NCBI GenBank assembly: GCA_018857735.1
Contig: JABMCL010000714.1
Span: 700,001 to 764,000 of the forward strand
Source of the DNA: Alviniconcha marisindica
Lineage: Eukaryota > Mollusca > Gastropoda > Provannidae
Length of the DNA: 64,000 nucleotides
Reading direction: 5' to 3'
Of the stretch, positions 1-63,208 are shown piece after piece. Position numbers and translations under genes: made by a program. The notes beneath the pieces are model-generated. The model searched no databases and was not told the DNA's origin. It worked only from the letters and a program-made list of their open reading frames with translations. Positions within the stretch are counted from its first letter, which is position 1. Every line of letters begins with the position of its first letter.

Positions 1-182
1 ATAACTCTCATTGCAAAACAACATTGTGTCCGCTGCGTGAAAGATGTGACTTTGATTATTGCTTCGTCTGTGAACCCATTCGTGACATCGTCCAGACGAT
101 GATTTTCCCAGAATTAATTTTGGGTAGCAACATTTATTGAACACGTAGGGGAGCGGGGTGGGGAGTGAGGGAAGCTGGTTGG

Positions 183-613
183 AAGCATGAATGAAGAGTC
201 ACAAGTCAGAGGTTGCTATAACATAACTTTCATTTACACCAACCAGGAAACAGTGTCTGTGTTGGAAAAGATACAAGCAAACAAAATATTTAGAACATGA
301 AGCAAAAGTAAAGACTAAACAACAGCAATTATCTAATAAATACTATAACCATGTAGTTTACCTGTAGGCTATTATAATACATAATAGTAACTGTGACAAA
401 ATGATTAATAATCAAGCACATAAACTGTGTGCATGACTTGCACTTAAAACCCGTGTCTCCCAGTGTCCCTGCAGAGGCAGGTTATTTGTTTGCTGTTGCG
501 GCCTGTGTTCATATGTTCATCTCAGGGCAGAGCCTACACTGTTTCCTGGTTGGTGTAAATAAAAGTTATGTTATAGAAACCTCTGACTTAATTGTGACTC
601 TTCATTCATGCTT
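183..613. mobile_element. Foldback element with about 75-bp inverted arms
   Basis: Bases 183-256 are almost exactly the reverse complement of 536-613 (a four-base indel and a few changes). The 280-bp centre is AT-rich without a convincing gene. Fits a non-autonomous foldback or MITE-like transposon, now followed by a C-tract and a (CT)n tract. Confidence 0.75.
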
Positions 614-699
614 CACCCTACCCTCTCCCCCCCTCCCCCCCCCCCCCCACCGCACCCCTACAAACATACAAGCAGCGTGACTAACATTTGGATTATGAC

Positions 700-702
<3 letters not shown>

Positions 703-771
<69 letters not shown>
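703..771. repeat. (CT)n microsatellite
   Basis: Uninterrupted CT dinucleotides, about 34 copies, just after a C-tract at 621-658. Confidence 0.95.
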
Positions 772-777
<6 letters not shown>

Positions 778-812
778 ATCCTTATTTCGGTATTCGTTCC
801 TCCCCCGTGTTA

Positions 813-1140
813 CCGCATGTAGCACGTAAACGATCCTGGTCAATCTGCCAAAAGTTCAGGTGGCAGGTTACAGCTAAACATATTATGTATGCATCCTAGT
901 TCCTGCCTATGTGGCTTCGCATGGTGACACTGTAAACCGGTTCATGGTTATCTGGTGTACACAGAACTTACGCCGAGACGGGAGCAGTTTCACGTGGCGC
1001 CAGCCATGTAACAGCTGAACAGCACTGCAACTACTTCGGTGGATATTCAGAACGCACGGTGTAAAGCTAGTCAAAAATTATTCAGAGTCGTATACGACTA
1101 GAGCGCAGTGAGTATGTTCGGAAGCAGAGAATGGCGCTAT
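813..1140 (+). repeat. Dispersed repeat, copy A
   Basis: About 330 bp sharing clear similarity, in the same orientation, with 38,396-38,725 in a CSPP1 intron. Shared blocks include CAGGTGGCAGGTTACAGCT, TGTACACAGAAC and CAGCCATGTA. No coding capacity; probably a SINE or other non-autonomous element. Confidence 0.7.
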
Positions 1141-2350
1141 AGTTGTTCCTATGGTTGCCATTGTGAAGCGCTTAGGGCTCATCTAAAAATGGCGTGCTCA
1201 ACAAGTGTTCATAAAAATTTAAACAAAAACAAAACATCTATGATCCTTAACTTCTGGCGCTCACACTGTGCCACCGACTATCCCTTGACTAGATGAAGTG
1301 ACTGCTGAATAACTTGTGGATTAAGTCATTAAAAAAATATATATATGAAAAGATTATTACATCTCACATTTTCGTTTCATTTGTTTATAACTGAGAAAAT
1401 AACTTCCAGGCAGATTTTCTGCAAGGTAGTCAGTACAAAATTAAAGCACACTGTTTTCAAATCACAGGTCTAAATTCATTATTATGATGTACTCATACGT
1501 TTTGGTGCCTATTTACAAAAATGTAACTGCCCTATAGTAATCTGGAGAGTGAGTACCTGTCATTGGCGGCAGACTTCAAAGCTTTCTGCCCTGTGGTACT
1601 TAATTACCCTGCGACATGACTCTTTGCATATTCATTCATTTTCCCACCACTCCATAATTCTTCTTCTGCTGCAGGATAATAATACCAACGATAAATGACC
1701 ATTAGGATGAGTTGGTTTTTGAGCTGTTTTCACTGAACCGAAGCGTTAGAAAGGGTAACTGACAAGAAACACCAGATAAGTCATCTCATAGAAAACCGGG
1801 GCTGAATATCAAAGTGATGAAGAGAAAATCTTCCACTCCAGCGACACCCGGCAATAGATGTATTACCGTATTTTGTTTGTACCATGTACTTCGATCATTG
1901 CATTTCAATTAGCATTCATCAAATCTCTCTCTGCTCCTTCCATTTCACGAACCTTTCTTCAAAAGCCGAGTTGCTTTCTGTGGACGAATGCATAGACCGG
2001 CAAATTAGCATGGACACAAACATGGAATGGTTGTAATTCAAGTCCGGACAAAATGAGTTCCATGAGCCACCGTCAAAAGCACAACAAAAAGCCACCGTGC
2101 CTTTTTAAGCCCCTTGAAAACAGCTTTGTGTTGTCGCATAAACCTTTCCACGGGGCTTCGTTTGATACCATTACCGCACATTAGCGTATCATAAAACTTG
2201 CTCGCATTTTTCATATCGTCACAGTAACCTGACGCTGCCACCAGCTCCCCGCGTTTTGCCTGGAGAGACGGACAGAGGATAGGGACGTGCATGCTGGTCC
2301 GCTGTCCGCACCGTGCTTCAGGTCCAGGGCCTCGGCCACCTGCGCCAAGG
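1141..2350. other. Intergenic, no gene recognised
   Basis: AT-rich to 2,030, then a GC-richer patch (2,040-2,350) with a minus-strand open frame of 84 codons at 2,038-2,292 that I cannot assign. The patch ends directly at the minisatellite. Confidence 0.4.
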
Positions 2351-3700
2351 TCTGTCTTGGTGTGTGAGGTAGTGACTTCATGCCACTGTCACAGTGTGTG
2401 AGGCAGTGACTTATGCCACTGCCACACTGTGTGAGGCAGTGACTTCATGCCACTGTCACAGTGTGTGAGGCAGTGACTTATGCCACTGTCACAGTGTGTG
2501 AGGTAGTGACTTCATGCCACTGTCAAAGTGTGTGAGGTAGTGACTTCATGTTCCTGTCATAGTGTGTGAGGTAGTGACTTATGCCACTGTCACAGTGTGT
2601 GAGGTAGTGACTTCATGCCACTGTCATAGTGTGTGAGGTAGTGACTTATGCCACTGTCACAGTGTGTGAGGCAGTGACTTATGCCACTGTCATCGTGTGT
2701 GAGGCAGTGACTTATGCCACTGTCATAGTGTGTGAGGCAGTGACTTCATGTCCCTGTCATAGTTTGTGAGGTAGTGACTTCATGTCCCTGTCATAGTGTG
2801 TGAGGTAGTGACTTCTTGCCACTATCTTGGTGTGTGAGGTAGTGACTTCATGCTACTGTCTTGGTGTATGAGGTAGTGACTTCGTGCCCCTGTCTTGGCT
2901 TATGAGGTAGTGACTTCATGCCCCAGACTTGGTGTGTGAGGTAGTGACTTCATGTCCCTGTGATAGTTTGTGAGGTAATGACTTCTTGCCACTGTCTTGG
3001 TGTGTGAGGTAGTGACTTCACGCCACTGTCTTGGTGTGAGGTAGTGACTTCATGCTACTGTCTTGGTGTATGAGGTAGTGACTTCGTGCCCCTGTCTTGG
3101 CTTATGAGGTAGTGACTTCATGCCCCTGACTTGGTGTGTGAGGTAGTGACTTCATGTCCCTGTGATAGTTTGTGAGGTAGTGACTTCTTGCCACTGTCTT
3201 GGTGTGTGAGGTAGTGACTTCATGCCACTGTCTTGGTGTGTGAGGTATTGACTTCATGCTACTGTCTTGGTGTGTGAGGTAGTGACTTTGTGTGTGAGGT
3301 AGTGACTTCATGCCCCTGTCTTGGTGTGTGAGGTAGTGACTTCATGCCACTGTCTTGGTGTGTGAGGTAGTGAATTCATGCCCCGGTCTTGGTGTGTGAG
3401 GTAGTGACTTCGTGTCCCTGTCTTGGCTTGTGAGGTTGTGACTTCATGCCCCTGTCTTGGTGTGTAAGATAGTGACTTCCTGCCCCTGTCTTAGTGTTAG
3501 ATAGTGACTTCATGCGCCTGTCTTAGCGTGAGGGTGTGACTTCATGCCCCTGTCTTGGTGTGTAAGATAGTGACTTCATGCCCCTGTCTCGGCGTGTGAG
3601 ATAGTGACTTCGGACCCCTATACTGGGATGTGAGGTAGTGACTTCATACCCCTGTATTGACGCGTGAGGTAGTGACTTCATGCCGCTGTCTTGGCGTGTG
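2351..3700. repeat. 34-bp minisatellite array
   Basis: About 40 imperfect copies of a 34-bp unit with the core GTGAGGTAGTGACTTCATGC. Variants are blocked: a CACAG type early, a CTTGG type later. Degenerates toward 3,500-3,700. Confidence 0.93.
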
Positions 3701-4045
3701 ACTGAGACAGTGGCTTCTTGACGACTGACTGAGGCAATGGTTTCATACCTCTGTCTTGACGACTGACTGAGGCAATGGTTTCATACCTCTGTCTTGACGA
3801 CTGACTGAGGCAATGGTTTCATACCTCTACTGAGGTAGTGGTTTCATACCTCTGTCTTGACGACTGACTGAGGCAATGGTTTCATACCTCTGTCTTGACG
3901 ACTGACTGAGGCAATGGTTTCATACCTCTACTGAGGTAGTGGTTTCATACCTCTGTCTTGACGACTGACTGAGGCAATGGTTTCATACCTCTACTGAGGT
4001 AGTGGTTTCATACCTCTGTCTTGACGACTGACTGAGGTAGTGGCT
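3700..4045. repeat. 38-bp minisatellite, derived from the neighbour
   Basis: Copies of a 38-bp unit with core GACTGACTGAGGCAATGG and TTTCATACCTCTGTCTTGA, plus shortened units of about 25 bp. The TGAGG-AGTGGTTTCAT core is related to the 34-bp unit before it. Confidence 0.9.
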
Positions 4046-6060
<2,015 letters not shown>

Positions 6061-6066
6061 ATTGTT

Positions 6067-6547
6067 TCAGACGGGAGGACCAGTGAAAGAAAAGGCGCAC
6101 TGTCCTTGAAAGTTCTTGCGTCTGTTTGGAATATAAAATATACGCTTATCAGCAGAGGAGCGGAGAATGCATGATGGGGTGTACAGTTCACGGTCAGACA
6201 GGTAAGGAGGAGCAATACAAGCGATCACGCTGTAGCAGATTGTAGCAATCTTGTATTCTATTCTACGTTCTTCTGGCAACCACTGCAAATCCACAAGAAG
6301 GGGGTAACATATATGTTCGTGCCTGGGTGTTTCGTAGAGAAGACGAGCAGCACAGTTCACCACACGCTGAAGGGACACCAGCTAACAGGGAATAGCAGTA
6401 ATGTAAACGAGAGAGTACAAGAGACACGACAAGAGTGTTTTCAGTGTTAAGAAACTGGCAAATCGATCCGATCCTCCGGATCTCAGAGAACGCTGTCTGG
6501 CAAAATAAGTCAACCTGTTGCTTCATGGTGAGCCCATTGACAAACAT
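6067..6547 (-). pseudogene. Non-LTR retrotransposon ORF2 fragment, C-terminal
   Basis: Two overlapping minus-strand frames give the segment that follows reverse transcriptase in CR1/L2/RTE-like LINEs: CQTAFSEIRRIGSICQFL, LVLSRLHYCYSLLAGVP, then RVVNCAARLLYETPRHEH, DLQWLPEERRIEYKIATICY and RSSADKRIF. The frame changes between LLAGVP and RVVNCAARL, so it is dead. Only the last part of the element is present. Confidence 0.85.
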
Positions 6548-6559
6548 GACGCCGAGATT

Positions 6560-7150
6560 ACCTTACACGTTATATAGGCTACTTGTACAGTGCAAGATCA
6601 CTTTATCAGATCGTCGAAGTCAAAGCAGTTTAGATTCTACAGAAGACAGAGAGGGAAAGGAAAGGGGAGTCGAGGAGAGGTGGGGATGGGGGGTGGGGGG
6701 TGGGGTGGGGGGGGGAGGAATGAATGAGGAAGGGGGTGGGGGTGGGGTGTTAATGTGGTGGCTTTTGTGGATGGAAACGTCAACCCGTTTTGTGGAGTAA
6801 GTGAAAGAGTTTTCAGATGCTAATAAGAAACGAAGATATCAAGTTTAAAATCGTTCACACTCATTAGTGATACAACACTAACACGTCACACGCGCGCAAA
6901 CAAAAATCGTCTTGACGTGCGTGTATGACGTGTCAATGCACGTCACCTTTCCCCCCACGTTTTTAATTAATAACGATGTTCAGAACTGTTCGTGAATTAT
7001 GCAAATGCTGTGGAATTACCGGTGTTAGAAAAACTAGGGCGTGAAATGGAACCTGGGGCAAACCCCGTTAGAAAGTCCTGATTCCCGGACAAACTGTCAA
7101 CTGGCGCGGCACGACTACACGTCAATGACTTTATCGGCAAAATAGCTTTC
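6560..7150. other. Intergenic, nothing recognised
   Basis: A G-rich stretch at 6,680-6,750 and otherwise unique sequence. No gene or structured RNA seen. Confidence 0.5.
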
Positions 7151-7154
7151 TGTT

Positions 7155-8135
<981 letters not shown>

Positions 8136-8140
8136 AACTC

Positions 8141-8540
8141 TTTGGGCAGCAGGATCTGGATAATTTTTTTCACTGAAATCAAACTACAGCGCAAATAACC
8201 TTGATACAAATCTCGAGGCTAGTTTCGTGTCCTCGTAAGAATTACGTGGAACGGATTTCATACCATTGTATGGACACAGGAAAATACCGCACACACTGAT
8301 AGAAATGGGTAGCGCTGCTCTTGCGGCTGCTGTGCCTTACCCAGGTAAGGCGACCTGAATCTCCTGCAAGGAACAAAGAAGTACTAAAAAAAGTGGAAAA
8401 CCTTTTGGGCAGCAGAATCTGGACATTTTTGAATTGAAACCAAACTACAGTGCAAATAACCATCCAGACAGAAATCTCGTGGCTATAATTTTGTATCCTT
8501 GTAAGAACTACGTGGAACCTATTTCATAACTGCATGTACT
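8141..8540 (+). repeat. Tandem duplication, unit about 263 bp
   Basis: 8,141-8,278 and 8,404-8,540 share GGGCAGCAG-ATCTGGA, AAACTACAG-GCAAATAACC and ACGTGGAAC in order, with roughly 80% identity by eye. Confidence 0.8.
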
Positions 8541-9030
8541 GCCACGACCAGATAATATATCCATGTGAAGTCAAACCCCGATCTTCCCAGTCTGGACAAC
8601 TGTTAACATTTAAATGTGATTATTTACAAATACTTGTATCAATGAATTACTGTGACAAAGTGCAACCGGTGTGCTCAAAGCATCATCAGCATCTGTGCCG
8701 ATGACCGAGATGCCGAGGAGACCGGTAAAGCCCAGTAAGACTTTTTTTCTGACATATAAATTGCATCAGTCAATCAACTTTTACTATGCTTTAAAAAAAT
8801 ATTATTATTATTATTATTATTTAATTCAGCTGGAAATCATAGTGTGTATTTAAAACTTCGCAAAGTGTAGACTACAGATACGTTTGGTTCCACATAATAA
8901 AAACGTTTTTGCTTTACCACAGACAAGAACAATGTGCTCATCTTTATCAGACAGCTTCAGCTATGTTTGCATACGTCACTGTTGTGGGAGTCTAGTGCAT
9001 GAATTTTATGTTGTCCTTCATGTGTGTAAA

Positions 9031-9236
<206 letters not shown>

Positions 9237-9275
9237 TGAAACGAGGGAAGAAGGAGAGGGAGCGGAGGAGAAAGA

Positions 9276-9459
9276 GATGAAGAAAGTGTCGTGCATCTGG
9301 CGAACGAATGTAGCCTATGTAACTGTCAGCACGACTGTCACCCTGGGGTGAGACAAACTCCGTGCTAGTCTTTTGGGGTGACAAATGGTGCAGGCAGAAC
9401 ATCAGATCTGACACCAGCAGGGTAACAAATCCGGCGTGTCGGTAGCTGGGTCTGTCTGC
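9276..9459 (+). repeat. Dispersed 183-bp repeat, copy 1
   Basis: Matches 10,864-11,046 in the same orientation at roughly 85% identity by eye. Each copy follows a CA tract. Shared blocks: GATGAAGAAAG, ACGACTGTCACCCT and GGTAGCTGGGTCTGTC. Downstream here are AATAAA (9,511) and a poly(A) run (9,551-9,571), suggesting retroposition. Confidence 0.8.
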
Positions 9460-9550
9460 ATATCCGCCGTCCAAGCAACTTAACCGGCTGCCTGCACTTG
9501 TCTGCATTTTAATAAAGCTTGCATCTCGAACTCCTGCTTTGACTGTTATT

Positions 9551-9571
9551 AAAAAAAAAAAAAAAAAAAAA
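9551..9571 (+). other. Poly(A) tract 35 nt after AATAAA
   Basis: Twenty-one A residues following AATAAA at 9,511-9,516. Looks like the end of a retroposed transcript rather than a simple A-repeat; its 5' boundary is not clear. Confidence 0.45.
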
Positions 9572-9717
9572 GTCTGGTGCCCGTGAATCACCTGTAAAGA
9601 TACCATACATGCAGATACAAAGTATTTTGTACAGTTGGATCAGACACCGGGCACTTAGCTCCTTATTCAGTAACGACGCCATGACGATTCGAGTCATGGG
9701 ATTCATTACAGAGATAA

Positions 9718-9790
9718 GAGCCGGTTTGGCTTAGCGGTAAGGCGTTAGGCTGGTAAGCAGAGGGACCTCGGTTCGAATCCGCTTCGGCTC
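9718..9790 (+). tRNA. tRNA-Thr(GGU)-like pseudogene or SINE head
   Basis: 73 nt with a seven-pair acceptor stem (GAGCCGG against TCGGCTC, one G-U), an A-box-like TGGCTTAGCGGT, and a perfect B-box GGTTCGAATCC. The anticodon loop CTGGTAA would carry GGT. The anticodon stem has two mismatches and the T stem two, so it is likely degenerate or part of a tRNA-derived SINE. Confidence 0.5.
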
Positions 9791-9980
9791 TCATTTCTCT
9801 TCAAAAGTTGTGGTCTGTGGACACTATCTTTTAACTTTGTTCCTCACAATAAATAAAACATTGAATAGCTCTCATTGCTGCCCATCTTAATGCAGGAGTC
9901 ATTCTGGTGGTGACTGACAGTGTGGCGATAGGCATATAATCCCCCCCCCCCCCCTCCACACCCCCTTCCCCTCTTCTCCC

Positions 9981-10034
9981 CGTCCCTAATAAGCCTTATG
10001 GATTATGTGGACGTTAAGCACCATGTTTACTTAC
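9981..10034 (+). repeat. 53-bp dispersed repeat, copy 1
   Basis: Near identical to 58,199-58,251: shared CGTCCCTAATAAGCCTTA and GTGGACGTTAAGCACCATG. Probably the conserved end of a short mobile element. Confidence 0.75.
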
Positions 10035-10448
10035 TTCATTACAATGTGACCTAGCTCTCAATAGCCACTATGCTTGCAAAAAGCAACCAGGGTTACTGCG
10101 AAAGTGGCCGCTGTCCTGCCACAGCACAGCCAACAAGGGTCCTTGGGTTGGTTCTGTGGCAGAATAAGCGGTCGGTGGAACGTGTCCTGTCATAAGGTCT
10201 GTGAGGGTACGTTCGAGAACTAGGCCTACAGACCAAGTCCGCTGACCACATGGTGTCTGTGACAAGGGAACGAATTCCCGTGAAACACAAGCAATCAGTT
10301 TGTCTCCCCTGTATGCAGATTTCATCGTGCGACAGCTCTCCTCTACACGCTCAGACTCCTGCAGAAGATCGCCACTGGCCAAAATGTTTGGGTAATCAAG
10401 ATTGCTTGCTGGGTATTGGGTACCCCCCCACCCCCTCTCTCTGTCTTT

Positions 10449-10487
<39 letters not shown>

Positions 10488-10860
10488 TCTCCCCTCCTCG
10501 AGAGCTTACACAAGCCCCCCCCCCCCCCCCCCCCAACCCCACAACCCGCCCCCGAATATTTCAGTTCAGCTCAAAATCGTATCTATGCACCCTGGTCCTT
10601 TCATGGTCGAACTTGAAAGGGCAACTAAATTATGAACTGTAAAATTTAATGTCATCTATGTTTCAGTTGGTCTTTGTTTGTCGTTTTTTCCCCATGCTCC
10701 TTGATGTCAAATCCTTGCCTGCCGATTGGTTTTAACCTCGGTTTCACCGACGTGGTACTGACGGTGACTTACTGCCTTCTTGATCTTCAAATGTCGCTTG
10801 ACGTCCACTCACACACACACACACTTGTAAGGAGCACAAGGGAAGGAGATGTAGGGGAAA
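10035..10860. other. Intergenic, no gene recognised
   Basis: Fairly GC-balanced unique sequence from 10,080 to 10,430, then (CA)n at 10,453-10,485 and a C-tract at 10,516-10,534. A 65-codon minus-strand frame at 10,093-10,290 has no recognisable product. Confidence 0.45.
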
Positions 10861-10863
10861 ACA

Positions 10864-11046
10864 GATGAAGAAAGCATGGTGCATCTGGTGAACGAGTGTA
10901 GTCTATGTAATTATCAACACGACTGTCACCCTCAGGTGAGACAAACTCCATACTTGTCTTCTGGGGTGACAAATCATGCAGGCAGAACAGCAGATCTGAC
11001 ATCACCAGGGTAACAAATCTGGTGTGTTGGTAGCTGGGTCTGTCCA
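10864..11046 (+). repeat. Dispersed 183-bp repeat, copy 2
   Basis: Second copy of the 9,276 element, again preceded by a short CA tract (10,809-10,824). Similarity ends at the TGGGTCTGTC block; no poly(A) tail follows this copy. Confidence 0.8.
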
Positions 11047-11283
11047 CAGAGACCATGACTATTGGGGGCATGAGCCCAGGATGGCCACTTCGACTTCCAT
11101 ACAGCTCCTGCGCTCAGACTTACTGCCAAGTGGATTGCGCCTTTTGAGGACCAATAACTAATGTGCATCATCTGGGCAGACTGGTGTGTGCATTCACAGA
11201 GACAGTGACTGAGAGACGGTTGGTGGTGGAGCAGAAACAAAACTGAACTTCACCATAATTTGGTTCTTTGTGATTAATTATAC

Positions 11284-11289
11284 TTTATT
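11284..11289 (-). terminator. Candidate poly(A) signal for CSPP1
   Basis: AATAAA on the minus strand (TTTATT on the plus strand) about 2.7 kb past the stop, followed by a T/G-rich stretch near 11,235-11,265. No transcript evidence. Confidence 0.35.
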
Positions 11290-13130
11290 CAGATCAAAAC
11301 ATGGACGGAGTTGCCAGTCTTTAAATACAGTTTTGACATCAGTGATTAAGACATCAAGGAAAACAAAACCATGTTATTGTGTGAGTACAACTTATCTATA
11401 ACAGCAAGTGTAAAATATCAGACCATTCATTTATGCTTTACAGTATGTGTTAATTCTTACATTCAGTTGAATTAGTAACATACTGATCACAGTTTGCATG
11501 TGCAGTAACAAGTTGTGATGCTGATACATATGAACAAATAAACATACTATCGGTACTAATTAGAAGAACAAGAAAGAATTGAAGAAAGCAGCAGCAGAAG
11601 AAGAAATTAAATACAATCTGTTACACATGTGAAAAACCAAACACACACAAAAAAACAAAACTGAGAAAAACAAAAACAAACAAACAACAACAACTGACAA
11701 ACAAAACAAAAAAACAGGAATGTAGCTTATGTACATCAAAAACTGGCCACGGGCTGCATGCCTTGAATTCTTTCAAGATGGACATTGATTTTCTTTCTTT
11801 CCTTTCAACTGTTACTAATAGCAAGTGACAAAAAGGGAGAAAGGCACAGACAAATCATAAACCTCACTTAAAGTTTACAATTTGATCTCATCTCAAAGGC
11901 ACTGGCCTTGAATATAAATATATATATGCAAATAATTATATGAACTTAGTCATGTTATCAACAGAACACTTTATCTTACAACCATTGCTGTGAGTGATAC
12001 ACACATAAAGGACATTTAAAACTGGCAATGCAAGTTTTGCTCCCCCTTATTCCCTCCATGCTCAACTGAATGAAACACATTCACTGAATGGTTAGAATCT
12101 TATGCAGCAGTCTCATTCCAAGGTGAGGTATATAACAATTTGAAAAGAAAAAAACAAGAGAGAAAAAATAGCCCCCCCCCCCCCCCCCCCCAATTTATCT
12201 TCATTCACTTGCGTTGACTTTCTCCTGAGCAAGATGCAAGCACATCCCCTTTGCCACAACTAAAAGATACAACTAACTGGGGATCACTTTAGATGGGTGC
12301 ATGCAACTGCTGTTTCAAAATGAGGCTAAGCAATTGCCAACTTCTCTGTACAATGATACTTTTCTGTCCTCCCCCCCCCCCCCCCCCACCCACCCGACTC
12401 TCCAAAAGCTATCCAAACATTCCTACAAGTCCTCACCTCATTCCCCACCCCCTTCCCCACAACTGACATTCCAAAAGCTTTTATGACATTCTGACACTCA
12501 CTTTGTCCCCCCCCCCCCCCCTCCCCTCCCCCCCCACCCCCACAACTGACACAAGTCTTCACCTTGTTCCCCACCCCATCCCCCTCCTTCCCCAGAACTG
12601 ACACAAGTCTTCACCTTGTCGAAACAATGAGACTGCTGCCAAGGGAGCTCAGACACACGTTACATCACTCTCAACAGACACAATGCAGCTGCTTAAATGG
12701 CAGGGGGCACTGCTGCCTGACAATGAACTAAAATGGCTGTGAATGTAAAAACCCTCACCCAGTCTTACTGGGCGAACCTCCCGAGTTTAAACGGAAGAGC
12801 GAAAACAAAACAGTAAGCCCAGGTGCTTAGGCGGTGTCTTTTGTCCTGGACATTACTGTTTCAGTAAGTTGTGGTTGATGCACCGGTTTCTGTGAGGAGA
12901 CAATGAGGCAGAGAACAGCAGTCCCACAGAGATGCAGGACTGACAGTAACTTTAAACACAATGCACAGACAGCACAATGCCAAGATCACAGTTTCCATAC
13001 TGAAAAGTAGATAAAAATTGGCTTTGAAACCTAGAAGCACACAGCTGAAGCTGCAGTTATTAGTAGTCTCTAACAAAATGCGCATGAAAGTTTATTTTCA
13101 AAAACAAAGGTCTGGAGAGAAGTAAGAAAC

Positions 13131-13181
13131 TTGGTGTTTTATGCCCAGTCAACCAGTATGGTTATATCAGGGCCATCTGGA
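13131..13181 (+). repeat. GCCCAGTCAACC dispersed repeat
   Basis: One of six fragments sharing TTTTATGCCCAGTCAACC and a following GTTATATCA. Others start near 13,341, 15,151 and 24,703 (plus) and 41,319 and 42,460 (minus). Confidence 0.7.
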
Positions 13182-14007
13182 GAGAGGAAAAAGAAGAAGA
13201 AAAAAAAATTGTTTCTTTTAAAGGACAATTGTTATTATGTGTCAACTTTCTGCACGGTGTGAAAATGAAAGCACTGGAAGTTATACTACAGGCACATTCA
13301 AACTGAAACATTGAATATGTATTAAGTAAGTAACTAACTAACTTGGTGTTTTATGCCCAGTCAACCTTTGTGGTTATATCAAGGTGAATATGTATTAAGC
13401 AGATTTTCAAACACAACAGTTAACAGTGAAGAATTCCACAAGAAGTATCACAGATTAAGTCTTTTGAGACAGGTTCACAATGATGAGTATAAAGGACACC
13501 AGCAAGACAAATCTGACTAATCATGTTCACTCAGGGATTGTCTCAAAAATGCACTTTGTAAATATAGCAAATGCAGTACAGGCAGAATTTTTTTTCAACA
13601 TTCAAATAGTATCATTTGCAAGAGCAAAAAACCCATTCAGTCCCTCCCCCCTCCCCCTACTTTCCTATTGTGACTTACCCTTTTTAAATAATAACTCTTT
13701 CAAATTACCATCTGCCCAATTCCTCTTATGTATACATTTTTATGTATACATTTAAGCTCTTGACTTGAGAGATCACAACACATTTGTGGCACCATTGCTA
13801 AAATTGGTCAACGTTTTCACAGCATCATGAGTATAACAATAAAAAATTATAAAATATTGTATGACAATCAGAACTAACAAAACATTTTTCACTGTATGAC
13901 AACACTGAATCAGTTGATCCTGCAGAAAGAATCCCCCATTTTCCTCTCTCCAAAGGACGAGGATGAGGATGGGTAGACGAAGGAAGGACTGTGGTGCTGC
14001 AGCAGCC

Positions 14008-63208
<49,201 letters not shown>

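Larger units (their letters stand above)
11284..14007 (-). other. CSPP1: Probable CSPP1 3' UTR
   Basis: No open frame of note follows the stop. AT-rich sequence with several C-tracts on the plus strand (G-tracts in the transcript, near 12,174, 12,372 and 12,508) runs to an AATAAA on the minus strand at 11,284-11,289, with a U/G-rich stretch just beyond. Two copies of a dispersed repeat (near 13,130 and 13,341) sit inside. A nearer AATAAA near 13,090 could give a shorter form. Confidence 0.4.

Noticed and set aside
2351..4045. CRISPR-like array
   Set aside because: Direct tandem units with no unique spacers, in animal DNA: a minisatellite.
10093..10484. Minus-strand open frames in a GC-balanced patch
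   Set aside because: No recognisable domain, splice structure or composition beyond what unique intergenic DNA shows.
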